Source: Amoebidium appalachense (Eukaryota > Ichthyosporea). From it: DNA of 64,000 nt. Shown here piece after piece: positions 1 through 16,680 of this stretch (position 1 is the first letter of the stretch; every line of letters begins with the position of its first letter). A program made the position numbers and the translations under genes. The DNA lies in the NCBI GenBank assembly GCA_963693365.1, contig CAVNZM010000015.1, positions 4,650,001 to 4,714,000 on the forward strand. The letters are read 5' to 3'. Under the pieces are notes generated by a model. It did not search any database. It worked only from the letters and a program-made list of their open reading frames with translations, and was not told the DNA's origin.

Positions 1-479
1 GTTCATAGCACAAAAACCATCAGTCATAAGAAGTGGCTGTATAGCATTTTGGTATCTAGAAACTAAAGTGCAGCACTTGTGCAGGTAAAACAAGTTTTTG
101 ATAACAGAAACAAAAAGAAACGTAAAGGGGAAATCTTCGCCTTTTAAAACGTTCGTACTGCCAAAAAGAGTTTTCCGGGCGGAATCAAAGAAGTTCAAAT
201 CCGAACTAAATACCCACAGGATGTGTTCTATCAAGTCTAGCTATGTTACAGAGAATATAAAAAAAGACCCACTATTTCGTACTATTTCCTACTACTTGAA
301 ATTTCAGGTCAAACTGCGTGAAAAGCAGGTTTTGATGAGATTTCTGCACTGAACCATGCTTTTACCTACACACGTGAAAGTTTGTGGACTCAGCAGCTGC
401 AGCTGTGTCAAACACCTTGTGCCGAGAGCGTAATGTTTGCTATTTATAGGTGCTGTGGCTTATCGATCTAGCGGTGACA

Positions 480-924
480 ATGTTGGGTGCGCGATCGACG
501 AATGAGAGCAAGGCTTTGGAAAAGCACTTTCATGATGATTGGCTTGTAAGTTCGATGAGATCGAAGCTGAACAAGGGGGGTTTGGCAATTTAGTTTCACT
601 GGAAAGCACTACGTACACATTGTTATAGGCTAATAGCTTTCGTGTTTATCCCTCTTATATACTGTAATTTAATATTCTGATACATAGTTTATATTTTTTA
701 TTAAATTATTTTTTAGTGAACCACAAAAAATTAATTCATCTTTTGAGAACTTCTGTTTATTAATTAAACATTTTGAGACCTCACTTGACAGCACTAGTAC
801 TGCGGCGCCTGCTGCAGCACCCCCTCAATCACTCTCTGGGGCTGCGCCAGCAGGCCTCCGGAAGATGCCGGCCCGTGCTCAGCTCAGTCTGTGTGGAATT
901 CGCAGAGAAGCCCTCCCAAAATAA
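480..924 (+). CDS. Possible two-exon small basic protein, unidentified
   Basis: Two exons join in phase: 480-545 (ATG, 22 codons, followed by a consensus GTAAGT donor) and 778-924 (after a T-rich tract ending GAG, stop TAA at 922-924). The product would be 70 residues: an acidic/polar start, an Ala/Pro-rich middle (TAAPAAAPPQ) and a basic tail (GLRKMPARAQ, then RREALPK). The second exon is a GC-rich island in AT-rich surroundings, which suggests coding selection, and an AATAAA-like string overlaps the stop. A TATTTATA box lies near 440. I recognise no family, and function is unknown. The exon could also be the 3' end of a gene starting outside the window, with the alternative acceptor at 791. 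The donor is strong; the acceptor is only fair. Confidence 0.35.
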
Positions 925-1438
925 AAAAAAAACTAAAAAAAAACTTGCACATGTTGTTTTTTACTGTACGAACAGAACGTAGCGAATAGCTGCACATGCA
1001 TGTGATTTTTGTTCCGATCAACGGTGCGCAAGCTTCATTGAAAAGTGCGGTTTGCAATCGTATGCGATTCATGCTCATGAACGATCGCAAATCTCGACTC
1101 AGATCACTAGGGTTGCGCAAAAATGTATGTTTCCATGTGTATCCTTACTTCACTTCTTTGCAGCGATTCCAGCGAACCGCTCCAGCTCGCTCTTGGATCG
1201 AGTGCATGCAAGTTCACCTTTTGTCCGTCGTAGAAGTTTCTATAGGCTTATAAACTCGCACTTTACTTATATATTTTCATAGGTGCACGGTATTCATTTA
1301 TATATTATTTTTAAGGCCAAAATCTACTTGCTTCTATTATTTTTGCTTCAATACTCGCAAGTGCATTTCATCGTGTTCCCTACACTTTTATCATCCACCT
1401 CCAACTGTTTCAGTAATCAAGTTTTTTCACTAAGCACC
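925..1438. other. Intergenic, 5' flank of CCDC12
   Basis: AT-rich sequence with an A-run at 922-950 and a TATATATTTT-like stretch near 1268-1277. No ORF here looks selected. It presumably holds the CCDC12 promoter and 5' UTR, but I see no diagnostic site. Confidence 0.4.
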
Positions 1439-3864
<2,426 letters not shown>

Positions 3865-4898
3865 TTTGAGATCGTAATTTGATGTTTGAAATCAGTTATG
3901 TGGATTGTTCTTGTTGCTTGGAGAGTAAACACTTCCTATGATGCTTTTTTTTTTTTTTTGCGCGCGGGGGGAGGGGGGGAGGGAAGGGGGGATGGGGGGA
4001 GTACATATGCATGGCTGGAGCGTGGTAGAGCTGTATGCACATCCACACACGATTGGCACACAAACAAGTGCACACCACATGCACACAGGCACTCGGACGT
4101 ACACGTTCCTTCCTTCCCCCCCCCCCCCCCCCTCCCCCCTTCCCCTCCACCTTCTCTCCTACACACATGCACATACACCTCCTCACCCTCACACAAACAC
4201 TGCCACGCGACACCACCCACACCCCCACACGTGCACTACGCATCAGAAAATTCACGTTAGAAACGTGATTTATGTGGTTTTTTACTTATTCCTTTTGCTC
4301 CTATGTTCTCAAAGCGAATTTATCTTCAATGACATTGACAGTAAGGGAGTGCTCTGTGAAAGTCTTGTGAGTGCTATAATGGTTTGAAAGAATGAATCGG
4401 AACCTGTTTAGGAGCTCTGATACTTGCTGTCGAACAAAACTTAAAATGTACCTTGAAACCGTGCGACACGAAATACAAATGTTGGCTGGTAACAAGTCCG
4501 AGTACTTGCTTGAATTTCGTTGATTTCTACCCCCCCCCCCCCCCCCCCAAACCGCCCACCACCCACTGACCACCACCACCACCACCGGTAATCCGCCCCC
4601 ACTGGCCACACACACACGCACGCGCGCACGCACACACGCACGCACACACGCACACACGCATGCACACGCACGCACACGCACACGCACGCGCGCGCACACA
4701 CACACACGCAACGCACGCGCGCGCGCGCGCGCACACACACACACACACCGTGCACATACACACACACACACACACACACATACAACCGTTGCTGAGTCGG
4801 GCATGTAAGCAGTGTACACAGACACACAGTTTTTATTTTTTTATTAGCGCACAGTGTACACACACACACACAAGCACGATATCGATAGCACACACACA

Positions 4899-4940
<42 letters not shown>

Positions 4941-5212
4941 TACACACACACACACACATGTATAAACAAGCATCAGAAAGCTACGTACGTAGTAGTGCAT
5001 GGCACATACATACATAGAGGGCTTAGACCCCCCCCCCCCCCTCCCCCCCCCCCCCCCCCCCCCCGGGGTCGGAACTCGAATTACTGTGGATGACGTGGGG
5101 CCCCCCTGAGGATCGATGGCATTGCTTATTATGCATACTCTTTATGTATGTTTTGCATTCTGCATCGTCTTATCCGTTGTTCTTGTGTACTTCGTACTTT
5201 ATGACGCATTTA

Positions 5213-5252
<40 letters not shown>

Positions 5253-5986
5253 CCCCGGTTTGCCATCTGGTCGCTACGATTAAACGATTATTTTTTTTTG
5301 GCGATTCGATCTGGAGAAAAATCTGTTTTTGAGCGCCTCAACCAAGATTTTTGGCAGCCAACTTGAACGTGCCGGCGCAAAAACGCAACCGCCACAACCA
5401 CGTAGAAGTTCGCAAAGTGACTACTTTTTTGGCTAAAGGAGACATGACAGCTCATCCAATCTCTTTTAATTCCGGTTCTGCATTTAAGAGGTTTTTCTGC
5501 TTTTATATTGATTTAAACTTGCCCGTACTTCAAACCAGACACGCATTCTCACGTTAAGGGCAACCTGAGATTGAATCCGACAATCCTCTCAATGATACTT
5601 TTTCATGTTTAATAGTGGGAACGTACCGAAACTTTGTTCTTAGCTTTAGGTCTGGAGGAGGCGCGATTTCGATTCCCAGCTTTTTCTTGCCACAGCCTTC
5701 GTTCTCGTCACATGCGCTTTCTGCACGCCTGCATCCGTTGACATCACCTTTTCTTCACACAGACCCATTCAATTTCTTTACAGGAGGGTGAATGCCCCTT
5801 TTTTCGAAGAGTGATTTCCTTATATTGAACGCAAAACCATAGGGCTAGGTCGACACTTCTAAGTGACATTAAGAAATAACCGTCACTGGTCGCCGAAGAG
5901 CACCGCCTTCATTCGTTGGCACACCTAATTTATAGGGGTATTTTTCCCCCTGGGTAGCTAGCGTACTAGCCACCGGGAAGACAACA
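3865..5986. other. Intergenic between CCDC12 and Dp: CA arrays, C-runs, one poly(C)-tailed element
   Basis: CA/CG-rich arrays occupy 4605-4790 and 4855-4960. C-runs occur at 4108-4133, 4531-4549, 5029-5064 and 5211-5251. Element copy A lies at 5065-5251. From 5255 to 5986 the sequence is non-repetitive, with no ORF of recognisable kind, and presumably contains the Dp promoter and leader. Confidence 0.6.
5065..5251 (+). repeat. Poly(C)-tailed dispersed element, copy A
   Basis: Shares GGATGACGTGGGGCCCCCC, TGAGGAT, GCTTATTATGCATACTC, TGTGTACTTCGTACTTT and GCATTTAAACCC with the other copies and ends in a C-run of about 37. It is closest to copy E (51457-51695, minus strand). This is the only intergenic copy I found. 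Confidence 0.8.
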
Positions 5987-6755
5987 ATGGCGAGCAACCC
6001 CCGGTCCCCTTTCGGGCCGGGTCGCCTGATGGGAATGGGCCCACAAACTGATGGTGCACCTCCGCATCCTATTCGGCTACTACCAACAGGAAACATGCCT
6101 CCCCCTCGCATGCCTGTCTTCCAGCAGCCGGTGCAAGGGGGGATAAAGAGGAGATATGGGGAGGTGATTGGGTCAATCCCTGGATACGGGGAGATGGAGC
6201 TTGGGTAAGTGTGGGTGTGTTATTGTGTGTGTGAATGTCCGCCCTTGGGTCGTGTCACCTTATGTTCATGCTTGTGTTCTCAAGTGCATGTGATGGCTTG
6301 TGGGCGTGTACTATTGCATGCAAACAGGCGTTTTTTTTTTGTTTTTTTTTAGAAACCGTAGACTTTGTGCACGGGTAGGTCGGAATAACTTAGATGGGGC
6401 TAGCTGATAACTTCTAGCCAAGCAGGTGGTTAATAGGAGTGGATGTGATCAGCAAGAAAGAGATAGCAGCTTATATCGCTAGATGTGCAAAGCGCAAGAG
6501 TGGCTTGAACATGAACACCAAGAGAAAAGGTAAACCATGAACATGTAACACGGGTCACGAGTAGTTGTTCTGACTGAAAGAAGGTTGCACTTTTGTTTCC
6601 GTAGTTAATTTTGGGCATGGGATCAGGTCAAGAAAGGTACGTACGCGGACGACTTATGACAAGGGTGGTAAGGGCCTGCGGCATTTTTCAATGAAGGTGT
6701 GCCAAAAGGTCGAGTCCAAGGGGATAACTTCATACAACGAGGTGTGTGTGACTCC

Positions 6756-6803
<48 letters not shown>

Positions 6804-6998
6804 CCCTCCAAAAAAAAAAAAAAAAAAAAAAGAAGAAGAAGAAGAAGGTGAAAAAAAGAGAAAACAAAAATACAAAAATGGTGGAGTGGTTGGGTCAAGG
6901 TATGCTCGAGAGGAGGGCGAAAGGGTGATGTGTGGAGTCGAAAGGGGCCGTTTTTTTTTTGTTTTTTTTTGTTTTTTGTTTTTTTTTTGTGGTGGTGT

Positions 6999-7029
<31 letters not shown>

Positions 7030-7557
7030 GGGGGGGGGCAAATTTTGTGGGTTTCTATAAATGAACACGAGTATTTTTGTGTTTGTATGTGCCCGGCCTG
7101 TGTGTGCAATAGAGGCCACATTTATTAATGTGCTGGATGGGGAGGGAATGCGAGGGAGGGAGGGAGGGGGAAAGGGGGGGGGGTAATGATGTGCAAGTAG
7201 GTGTGTTTGCATGTTTCGAAGGAAGGGTGTTGAGGGGATGCTCAGCCATTCCACCCCTTTTCCGGTTCGAGTGCATGTTATATGTTCACATCTCTGAGCA
7301 AACACATACGAGCTCCCGACACAGACACACACAGTTCTCTGTGTTGTCTCCATGCTCATAGAGCATTTACGATGAAATTGAATGGTCGTGCGACAGCCAT
7401 ACCTGTGCATACACATGCACGTGCGCGCGCACACACACATACACACACACTCCACTCACTTGCTCACTCACGTTCACTCACTCACACACACACACACACA
7501 TTCACACGCATTTTTGCGCTTGCCCTCACACACACACACACACCACACAAAATTACA

Positions 7558-7618
<61 letters not shown>

Positions 7619-7814
7619 ACAGGTTGCCGAGGAACTAGTTAATGAGCTAATGGGCAAACTGCCTTCCACCCCCTTCAGCCACAACAAACGCCCATCAGAT
7701 GAAATGGTATGCTCTGGTTCTATTTTTCATTGTTACTCAGATTTTTCATGAGATATATGATGGTTATAGCGGGTCTGTGAGTGTGTTAGTGGTGATTATG
7801 GAAGTGGAGGTGGT

Positions 7815-7877
<63 letters not shown>

Positions 7878-8015
7878 ATGTGCGCGTGTGCCCGCGCGTG
7901 TTTTGTGCGTGTGTGTGTGTATGTGCGCGCGCTCGTCCGTGTGTAGCGGGTGCGCGCGTCTGTGTGTGTGCGTGTGTGTTGGGGGGGGCAAAGGGGCAAA
8001 GGTGGGGGAGGGAGA

Positions 8016-8061
<46 letters not shown>

Positions 8062-9751
8062 ACGATATGGTGAGTGTACGATTAGCCGAGGTCTACGTGG
8101 GAGTCGTGTCATGGGCCAATCACATGGTGCAGAGAAGAAATATGGCAAGGACCGTGCATGATATGAGGGTAGGAGGGGTGCTGGGAGTGTTGGGTGTGTG
8201 TAGGGTTGCTGTATCTGTGACCACTAAGCCTCCCCCCCCCCCCCCCCCCCCAAAAAAAAAAAAAAAAAAAAAGAAAGAAAGAAAGAAAAAAAAAGGGTGG
8301 GGGGGGGGGAGGGGAAGGGGGGGGGGGGGGGGGGCTGTGGGTTTAAAGGTCAGATTTGTTTCAAACTCGGAACAACAATTCATTATGCTGTGCTAGTTTT
8401 ACTTTTTGTTTCTCCCTCTCACGAGCCTGTGTCCAGCACGTAAACTGTCTTGCAGTGAAATTCGTGCTCTGCCACATACACAACCACACACAAAGACAAC
8501 CACGTATGTTTTTTCACTGTCCGTGTTGGCCTGTTGCAGTAAAAGGGTCTTTCTTGCGCCATTTTCCCTAACCTTCCCATCCCTTCTTCCCCCCCCCCCC
8601 CCCCCCCCCCTTCCCCCTCCCCCTCTCACCTCCAAACACACACCGTGAAAATCTCTCTCCCAGCAACTTATCCACACGCACACATTCACATGTACACCTC
8701 CCTCCCCCCCCCCCCCCCCCCTACCTCCCTCCCTCCCCCCTCCTCCAACCTTCGTTTCTCTTTCGCCCCCTCCTTCCCTTCTCCCCCCCTCAACCCCTCC
8801 CTCAACCCCGTTCGTTTCTCTTTCACCCCTTTCTTCTCTCTCTCTCTCTCTCCCTCCCTCCCTCCCTTCCTCTCTCTCTCTCTCCTCCTCCTCCCCCCCC
8901 CCCATCCCCCCGGCTCTTTATCCCTCCTGCAGCTGTTTGACCAAAAGAACATAAGGCGACGTGTCTACGATGCCCTTAACGTGCTGATGGCGATGGAGAT
9001 TATTACCAAAGATGGAAAGAGCATAAGATGGGTCGGCCTGCCAACAAACGCAACACAGGAGCACAGGCATCTGAGAGTATGTTTAAATTTACACACCTCC
9101 CCCCCCCCCCCCCCCCCCCCCCTTCCTCCCCCTGCCGGTGTCTCTACCTTCTGCACCATAATCACAGAAAGGAGGGGGAAAGGGGGGGGGGGGGGGGAGG
9201 GGGGGGAGGGGGGGGGGGAAGAGGAAAGGAAAAAAGAAAAATGAAACGAGGAAGTAGCTCATTCTCTCCCGTTCCCTCACCGCCTGTTTTGCTCTCGCTC
9301 CCTTTCTCTTCCCCACTATGTTGTCGTTATAGATGCGTACTTAGTACACTGTAGCTCATGTCGAACCAGTCCTCCTCTTATCCAACATAACAGCTTTGCA
9401 TAGTATTCCAGATTAGTCTCTCTCTCTCTCTCTGTCCCCCCCCCCCCCCCCCCCCCCCCCCCACCCACCCCTCGTCTCGCCGTGTGTGTGTGCACGTGCG
9501 CACTCGTGTGTCTGTCCCACCTCTATCTGTCTGTGTCTAGGGGTTAGGAGGAGAAACTTTGCACACACCACATGTGTGTGTACAGTCATGAGATTCCTGA
9601 ACCGTGTATGTGTGTGTGGACGTGTACGGTGTATGTGAATGTGCTTGTGCTGTTGAAAACGTAATGCTTTCGGAAGGGTAGATAAGAGCATGATGCTTTT
9701 GAATCAAAGGACAGGCAACCAGCGGGGAGGTGGCGTGGGTTTGGTTTTTTT

Positions 9752-9787
<36 letters not shown>

Positions 9788-10349
9788 GGGGACGGGGTGG
9801 GTGGGGGGGGGGGGGGGAGGGGGATAAAGCACATCAGATATGAGAATAAAAATGTCTGCACGAGTGAAGGGTGGGAGAGAGAGGGGAAAGGGAGGGTGGA
9901 TGGGGTGGGGTGTGGGGATGGGGGGGGGGGAGGGGGGAGGAGGGAAGGGGCGGTGGGAGACATGTCGGAGATATACGAGAAAGAGATCCGTGGATGAATA
10001 AAGGGTGGGAGCTTGTACTTATGTGGCTGATGTGATTCCAAAGGAGGAGAAGAGGTTACGTCAGGAGAGGGTGAGGAAGAAGAGAGAACACCTGTATGAG
10101 CTAATACTGCAGGTGGGTGCATGTGCATGCACCTGTGCAATCCATGCCAACCTATCACTCACGCACACGTGCAATGCATGCACACACACGTTCACACACA
10201 TGTTCAATACATGCAGACATACGAGCACACCCATGTGCATTACATTCACACATCCGTGCAATACATGCACACATACCATGCTTGCATCTTTTTTTTTTGC
10301 TAGGTGAAAAAGATGATTGTCAACTTCAGAGAGACATATGATGTGCGGT

Positions 10350-10381
<32 letters not shown>

Positions 10382-10511
10382 TGTAGTTTACATCTCAACT
10401 TCCATGTTTTGCCACACACTCCTAATACATATACCCCCCCCCCCCCCCTTTTTTTTTTTTTTTTTTTGGGTATCTCAACTTCCAATGTTTTGCCACACTC
10501 CTAGCACATAT

Positions 10512-10542
<31 letters not shown>

Positions 10543-10724
10543 TTTAGTTTTTTGGGTATCTCAACTTCCATGTTTTGCCCCACTCCTAACACACATATTC
10601 TCCCCCCCCCCCCCCCTCTTTCTGCAGCAACTGACGTTCAAGAATCTGATTGCACGAAACCGCAATCAGGCCACAACTACTCGGATGGATACCACACACT
10701 GTATACAGGTGACCATTTACCCCC

Positions 10725-10778
<54 letters not shown>

Positions 10779-11057
10779 ACGCACGCGCGCACACACACAC
10801 ATGCACACATGCACACACACACACACACAAAATGCGAGATACATGGATCAAACTCTGGGGCTTGCCCCCCCCCCCCCCCCCCCCCCCATCCCCATTTGGA
10901 GAACGGGCCCTACTTATGATGTACACGTTTTGTGTTCTAAAGCCCTGCATATGTTGTCTTGTGTATTTGTATACCTCATTCTCTGCACACATCCCCCCCC
11001 CCCCCCCCCCCCATGCTTCTCATCGTGTATGCGTACTTCGTACCGTGTTCCGCATTC

Positions 11058-11092
<35 letters not shown>

Positions 11093-12310
11093 TACCCACC
11101 CACCCACCCATCTCCGGGGGGGCCGTCCTCCCTCCTCCTGATCACTTCGTATTTTTGACACTACTCTTGCAAGTATACACACATACAAGCAAAGGTGCAT
11201 GGACTCGCGCACACACAATGCTCAAGCAAGCAAGCCACACGTTCCCAGGGCTTATGCATGCACACACATCAAAAGAGACACGTACGTCAGAGGATAAAGG
11301 GAACACACACAGTATCCCACCTTTATATACCAAACACTTCATTTTGCGGATTGCGCGTCCACGTTGTTCATGTGCAAGGTAATGTGTTTATATTCGCAAA
11401 CAATGCCTTTGCCATTATTCTGCTCTCTTTTCAACCCCCCCCCCCCTCCTCCTCCAATCCATTGGAGTGGGTTCCTGTCTGTGTGGTGTATTTCAGGTCA
11501 TATGGGGGTGAGCTCTCCATTCGGTTCTAGACTTATTAGAAATCAGTCGAGCAGGTTAAGTGTAACATACAATCTGTGAGGTTTACTCCTGACCGAACGC
11601 GCATTAATTGCTCGCCTCCCCCCCCCCTTCTTCCCTCTTCACACACACACACACACACAGCTGCCGTACATCTTGGTACGAGCCCCACCAACAGCCCAAG
11701 TTGAATGTGAAATGGCCGAGGATGGGTACCCCCCCCCCCCCCCCCCACGCGAACCCTTTTCTTTCCTCCATGCCACCACAGCGCACATGAGCACACCCGC
11801 ACACATAAACACATGCATGTGCACTCACACACACACACGCACGCACGCACAAACACACACAAGCACACACAATGCTTCCATCCCCCCTTCGTTTCACCCC
11901 CTCCAGCTTTAGCTTTTTTCCAACGTTCTACACTTTCCACGTGTGCTCAATAAAAAACCTTTACTTCGGCTCTAATCTGCTCCTCCCCTTTAACCAATCT
12001 AATTTTTTCTTGTCTTATCGCCTTGTGAGCCCCCCTCCCCCCTCCCCCCTTTTCTCCCCACCACCCCCACCCACCCACCCACCCACCTGCTGTCCCAGGT
12101 GTTGCCTGCTTACACTGTGTTTTTTCTGTTTCCGTTGCAATACTTGGACACATACACTCCATTTTGTTGCCGATCAGGGTGCAGTGTTAACCACTATCCC
12201 CACCCCCCTCCCCCTCCCCCCACCCCCCTCCCCTCCCTGCAAATGTGCTGTGAACAACGATCTAACCATGTCTCCCTACCCCAGGTTCTCCCCCCCCCCC
12301 CCCCCCAAAA

Positions 12311-12396
<86 letters not shown>

Positions 12397-12748
12397 AGCA
12401 CCGAGTATTTCTTCGACCTCGGGCAGTCATTTGAAGTACATGATGAGATCGAAGTCTTGAAGAGGATGGGCCTGGCTTATGGGCTGGAGCGCAGGCAGTG
12501 TACGCCTGAAAATTTGGTCCGCGCCAGAAATTTGGTCCCTGCACCCGTACTGAAATACCTCGAGGGTAAGGGTGTCGTGCCCAATAACACATAATACACT
12601 AAAACAGGCAAAAACACTCTTGCAGACACATGCTCACAAGTGCACACATACGCACATGCATGCATGTACGCACGCATGGCCCACACGCAGGCGCGTACTC
12701 ACATATACACACATACGGGCTCGCGCGCGCACACACACACACAAACAT

Positions 12749-12818
<70 letters not shown>

Positions 12819-12883
12819 CACACACACACAAATACACACAGCTAATATGCAAACCCCCACATGCGCGTGCGCACATACAAATG

Positions 12884-12931
<48 letters not shown>

Positions 12932-13111
12932 TGAATAAGGCATGTGTTGAATGCTGTCGTGTGTCAATTTTTCATGTCACGATATCTCGTCCATAGTTCA
13001 CTCTTGTGGCAGAAATTCGCATTTTGTGCTTCCCTCCGCATTCTTGGCACCCCCCCAACCCCCACCCACTCACCCCTCTCACCCATCATACGCTTGTGTG
13101 TGTGCACGTGT

Positions 13112-13209
<98 letters not shown>

Positions 13210-13383
13210 TTATTCAGCTTATCTCAGGCGTGTATTTGTTTTTCCATGAAAGCAGGAAGGAGCGAAAGAGTGAAATGCTGAAATTGGAGTATATGTTTGT
13301 TTGCTTTTGGGCAAGATCTTGCACCTGGGGGCTTGTTTATTGATACCCACAAACTTTTTGCGTGCACACGCCTGGTAACTAAC

Positions 13384-13446
<63 letters not shown>

Positions 13447-13752
13447 TGGCCGGCGTGAGACAGATATCCAGCCTCCTGCAAGGCCCAGACGATGAAGACG
13501 GAAGTGAATTCCTCGAGGAAAAAGCAAGAGACACGAACGAGGATGTGACAGTATTGGAAAGTGGGGAGGGAGATTTTGAAGAGGAGGAATATGGGGAAGG
13601 AGTGGGCGGTGGGGATCCCGATATGGAAGGAGAGGCAGAGAAACGAGAGGGAGGGGAGGTGGGAGGGTTTGTGCAAGAACATGAGGAGGATATATTGTTG
13701 GATAATGGAGACGGGTGAGTGGCCGTTCTCTCTCCCTCTCTCTCTCTATCTA

Positions 13753-13827
<75 letters not shown>

Positions 13828-13959
13828 GCGTGTGTGTGTGCGGTGTGGTGGGGGTATGGGGGTGGAGGTGGAGGTGGAGGTGGGGGGGCCAGGGTGGGGG
13901 GGGGGTGGAGGAGTATGGCTGAGAGTGTGTGTGTGTGTGTGTGTGTGCATGTGTGTGTG

Positions 13960-14000
<41 letters not shown>

Positions 14001-14461
14001 GTGTCAACTCGCGTGCGCGTGTGTGTGTGCATGCGTACCTGCTCGTCCTCCTGTGCCCCCCCACCTCACGGCTCCCCCCTTCCCCCCTTTTCCCTGAACC
14101 CTCCATTCCCTCGTTTTGCAACGACGGTGTATGGAAAGACTCCGTAGATCACCAATGGCATGTTGTGTGTGGGTGTCGGTGACAGCGCTGTGCGGTTGTG
14201 TATGTGCATGCATGTGTGTGCCTGTGTGCCTGTGTGTGCATGCGTGTGTGTGTGTGTGTATGTATGCATGCATGTGTGTGTGCATGCATGCATGTGCGTG
14301 CGCCTGTGTGCGTGCATGTATGTTGGTGTACATGTGTGTGTTCGGGCCCGGGAAGGAGAAGAAGGGGGGAGGGGGGGGATGGCCGGACAGGCAGTCTGTC
14401 TTGAAGGTGCGAACTGATTCTGGAACAATCCATGTGCAGGTTTGACAGTCTGGACCTGTAG
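5987..14461 (+). CDS. TFDP: Transcription factor Dp (E2F dimerisation partner)
   Basis: Ten exons: 5987-6204, 6627-6741, 7623-7706, 8933-9076, 10044-10112, 10628-10708, 11661-11725, 12399-12565, 13444-13714 and 14440-14461. Total 1236 nt (411 residues), every junction in phase. Residues 1-85 are Pro/Gly-rich. The winged-helix DNA-binding domain spans about 88-175, with [32 protein letters not shown] and [16 protein letters not shown], whose RRRVYD is the DNA-contacting motif. The Dp dimerisation region follows ([19 protein letters not shown], then [20 protein letters not shown]). The C-terminus is strongly acidic ([13 protein letters not shown]), as in animal Dp. Dp pairs with E2F on cell-cycle promoters. 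Reading through the exon 8 donor would stop at 12594, but splicing at 12566 restores LEEMAG and the acidic tail. Exon 5's acceptor (AAAG at 10043) lacks a good pyrimidine tract. Confidence 0.95.
6758..6829. repeat. C45 followed by A-run (compound CnAn tract)
   Basis: A nearly pure C-run of 45 at 6758-6802, a short spacer and an A-run of about 20 in Dp intron 2. It is typical of the CnAn tracts seen throughout the window. Confidence 0.95.
10888..11092 (+). repeat. Poly(C)-tailed dispersed element, copy B (in Dp intron 6)
   Basis: A diverged 5' part (GGGCCCTACTTATGATGTACA, internal C-run) is followed by a well-conserved 3' part, CATCGTGTATGCGTACTTCG then TACCGTGTTCCGCATTCAAC, and a C-run of about 33. 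The 3' part matches copies C and D almost exactly. It is sense to the gene. Confidence 0.75.
12315..12395. repeat. (CA)n array forming the Dp exon 8 acceptor
   Basis: About 80 bases of pure CA end in CACCAG at 12398, which is the 3' splice site of exon 8. Confidence 0.95.
13114..13208. repeat. (TG)n array in Dp intron 8
   Basis: About 95 bases of TG. The same intron ends in a (CA)n array at 13389-13442 that supplies the exon 9 acceptor, so the two arrays are complementary within one intron. Confidence 0.95.
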
Positions 14462-15238
14462 CTAGGCAACAGCCAATGGCTGCCAAGCATCAGACACACC
14501 CACCTGCCTATTTTGGCCATGCTGCTACATGCCATGGTTTTTTTTTATTTATTTTTTTCTCCCTTTCCGAAGCCCCCCTCCCCCCCCCCCTCCCCCGCTG
14601 CCCCCCGAAACCCGGGGAGGCCTAAACCCCAACACACATGCCAAGGTCGGACTTGGCACACATGTGTGTGAATGGACACACACTCTCTTTCCCTTTCCCC
14701 CTCCCTCCTTCATCTCTCCTCCCACTCTCAAATGCATCTGCTTGGGTGTGCAGCATACACACATACACGCACTCGTGCACACACGCAACACGCCTGCGCA
14801 AATACCGTTGACATGCAATTTTATTATCCCCTCCCTTATGTAATTGTATGCTACTTGTAAGGCTTTCGGTTTTTTTTTTTCGTTTTTTTTGTTTTTTTTG
14901 TTTTGTTTTTTTTTGGGGGGGGGGGGGGAGGGGGAGGGGGAGGAACGGGACTTGTGATGGTATTAAAGTTATTGATTCGAATGTAATAGTATTATATGCA
15001 TGAACGAATAATCATATGTCGAAAGAAATGGCTGGCAACAACAACGACGTCATAACCAATAGGTTGTCTTGTTTAAAGTTTTATCAAGAAGAAAAACAGG
15101 TGGCATTAAGAATTATACTTCAGTGTAAATTCGTCTACTGGTGCCTGGCACTTGGTGGCCATGAATGGAAAGCATCGAGAGACAATAAGGTCGAGTGATG
15201 ATTATAAAAAACTCAAAACAACACTTGCAGCATATATC

Positions 15239-15279
<41 letters not shown>

Positions 15280-15917
15280 TCCCCCTCCCACCTGTCTCTC
15301 TCTCTCGATCGAGGTCTCCTTCCCTCCCCGAGGCTCCCGTCTCCTCCCTCCCCCTCCCCCCGGCTCCCTCCTCTCTCTCTCTTTCTCCCTCTCCCTCTCT
15401 CCCTCTCTCTCTCTCTCTCTCTAGACTCTCTCTCTCTCTCTCTCTCGCTCCCCTCCCCCCTCTCCCCTCGTTCTCTTCCCCAATCCCCCCTCGCTTCCTC
15501 CTTCCCCGTTCATATCTTCCCCCCCCCCCCTGCCCCAACATCTAGGGCGGAAAATGGTTAAAACTTTTTAGAAAGTTGAAGCTTTCCTGGGAAAATTTCA
15601 CCTTGGGTGCATATCATCCACTCATGCACTACATGCACACACGTGAATGTACACGCATCGATTGCCATACTACATACCACCTGCACAACCCACGGGCGGC
15701 AACATCATTCCGCATGGTCAGTGCACGTACAGCAAGAAAGTACTAAGACAAGAAAAAAAAAAGTGATAAACCCAGAACAGCAATAAGTTGTTAGCCTCTT
15801 ATTTAATTATAAAGCTACGACAAGCCGTACGTTATAAGATCGCGTGTGTGACGGATTTTTAAATTTTAACGAGAGAAAGTTAGAAAGGGGGGGGGGGGAA
15901 GGGGGGCCGGGGGAGCA

Positions 15918-15975
<58 letters not shown>

Positions 15976-16638
15976 AGAGAGAGGGAGGGAGGGAAGGAGG
16001 GAGGGAGAGGGGGGGGGGAGAGGAAGGGAGGGAGAGAGGGAAGGAGAGTGGGAGAGAGAGAGAAAGAGCAGAAACCAGCGGAAGGTGTTTCAAAGAGTTC
16101 GTTGCTTGTGTTTTGTTGCTGTGATTTCTGGGCCGCCTTTTTCTTTTTCAATTCGGCTTAATGGATTCTCATGATAGGAATGTGCAAATAAGTTCAGTAC
16201 CGCCTTTTTCTTTTTCAATTCGGCTTAATGGATTCTCATGATAGGAATGTGCAAATAAGTTCAGTAAAAGGAGTGGTGGAGGGGGGAGGGGCGGAGGGGT
16301 GGGGGGTGGGGGTGGGGGGGGGCGGGGTCCGGAGGGAGGGGATTGAAAGCTTCACCATCACCGGCCGAGCCTCGGTTGAAATAAAGGTCTGGGATGGGGA
16401 TACGGGGTTCTCTGACGCCTGCACAGAAAAGTAGGGACTGCATGGGGGGGGGGGGGGGGGGGGGAGGAGGGGGGAGGGGAGCGAACGGGAAAGGAGGGGA
16501 GGGGGAGGGGGAGAGGGGGGAGGGGGGGGGGGGGGGCAGGCCCGTGTGTGCATACGCGTGGGGGAAGCGGGCAGCACATGTGTCATGCATATGATTATGC
16601 TGCAACGGTGTTAGTGTGTGCTGAGTTGAATGGATCTA

Positions 16639-16680
<42 letters not shown>

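Noticed and set aside
12399-12594. Dp ending at the TAA at 12592-12594
   Set aside because: Using the GTAAGG donor at 12566 joins in phase to 13444 and yields the LEEMAG junction plus the acidic tail expected of Dp, then a short last exon with stop. Reading through gives no family-like end.
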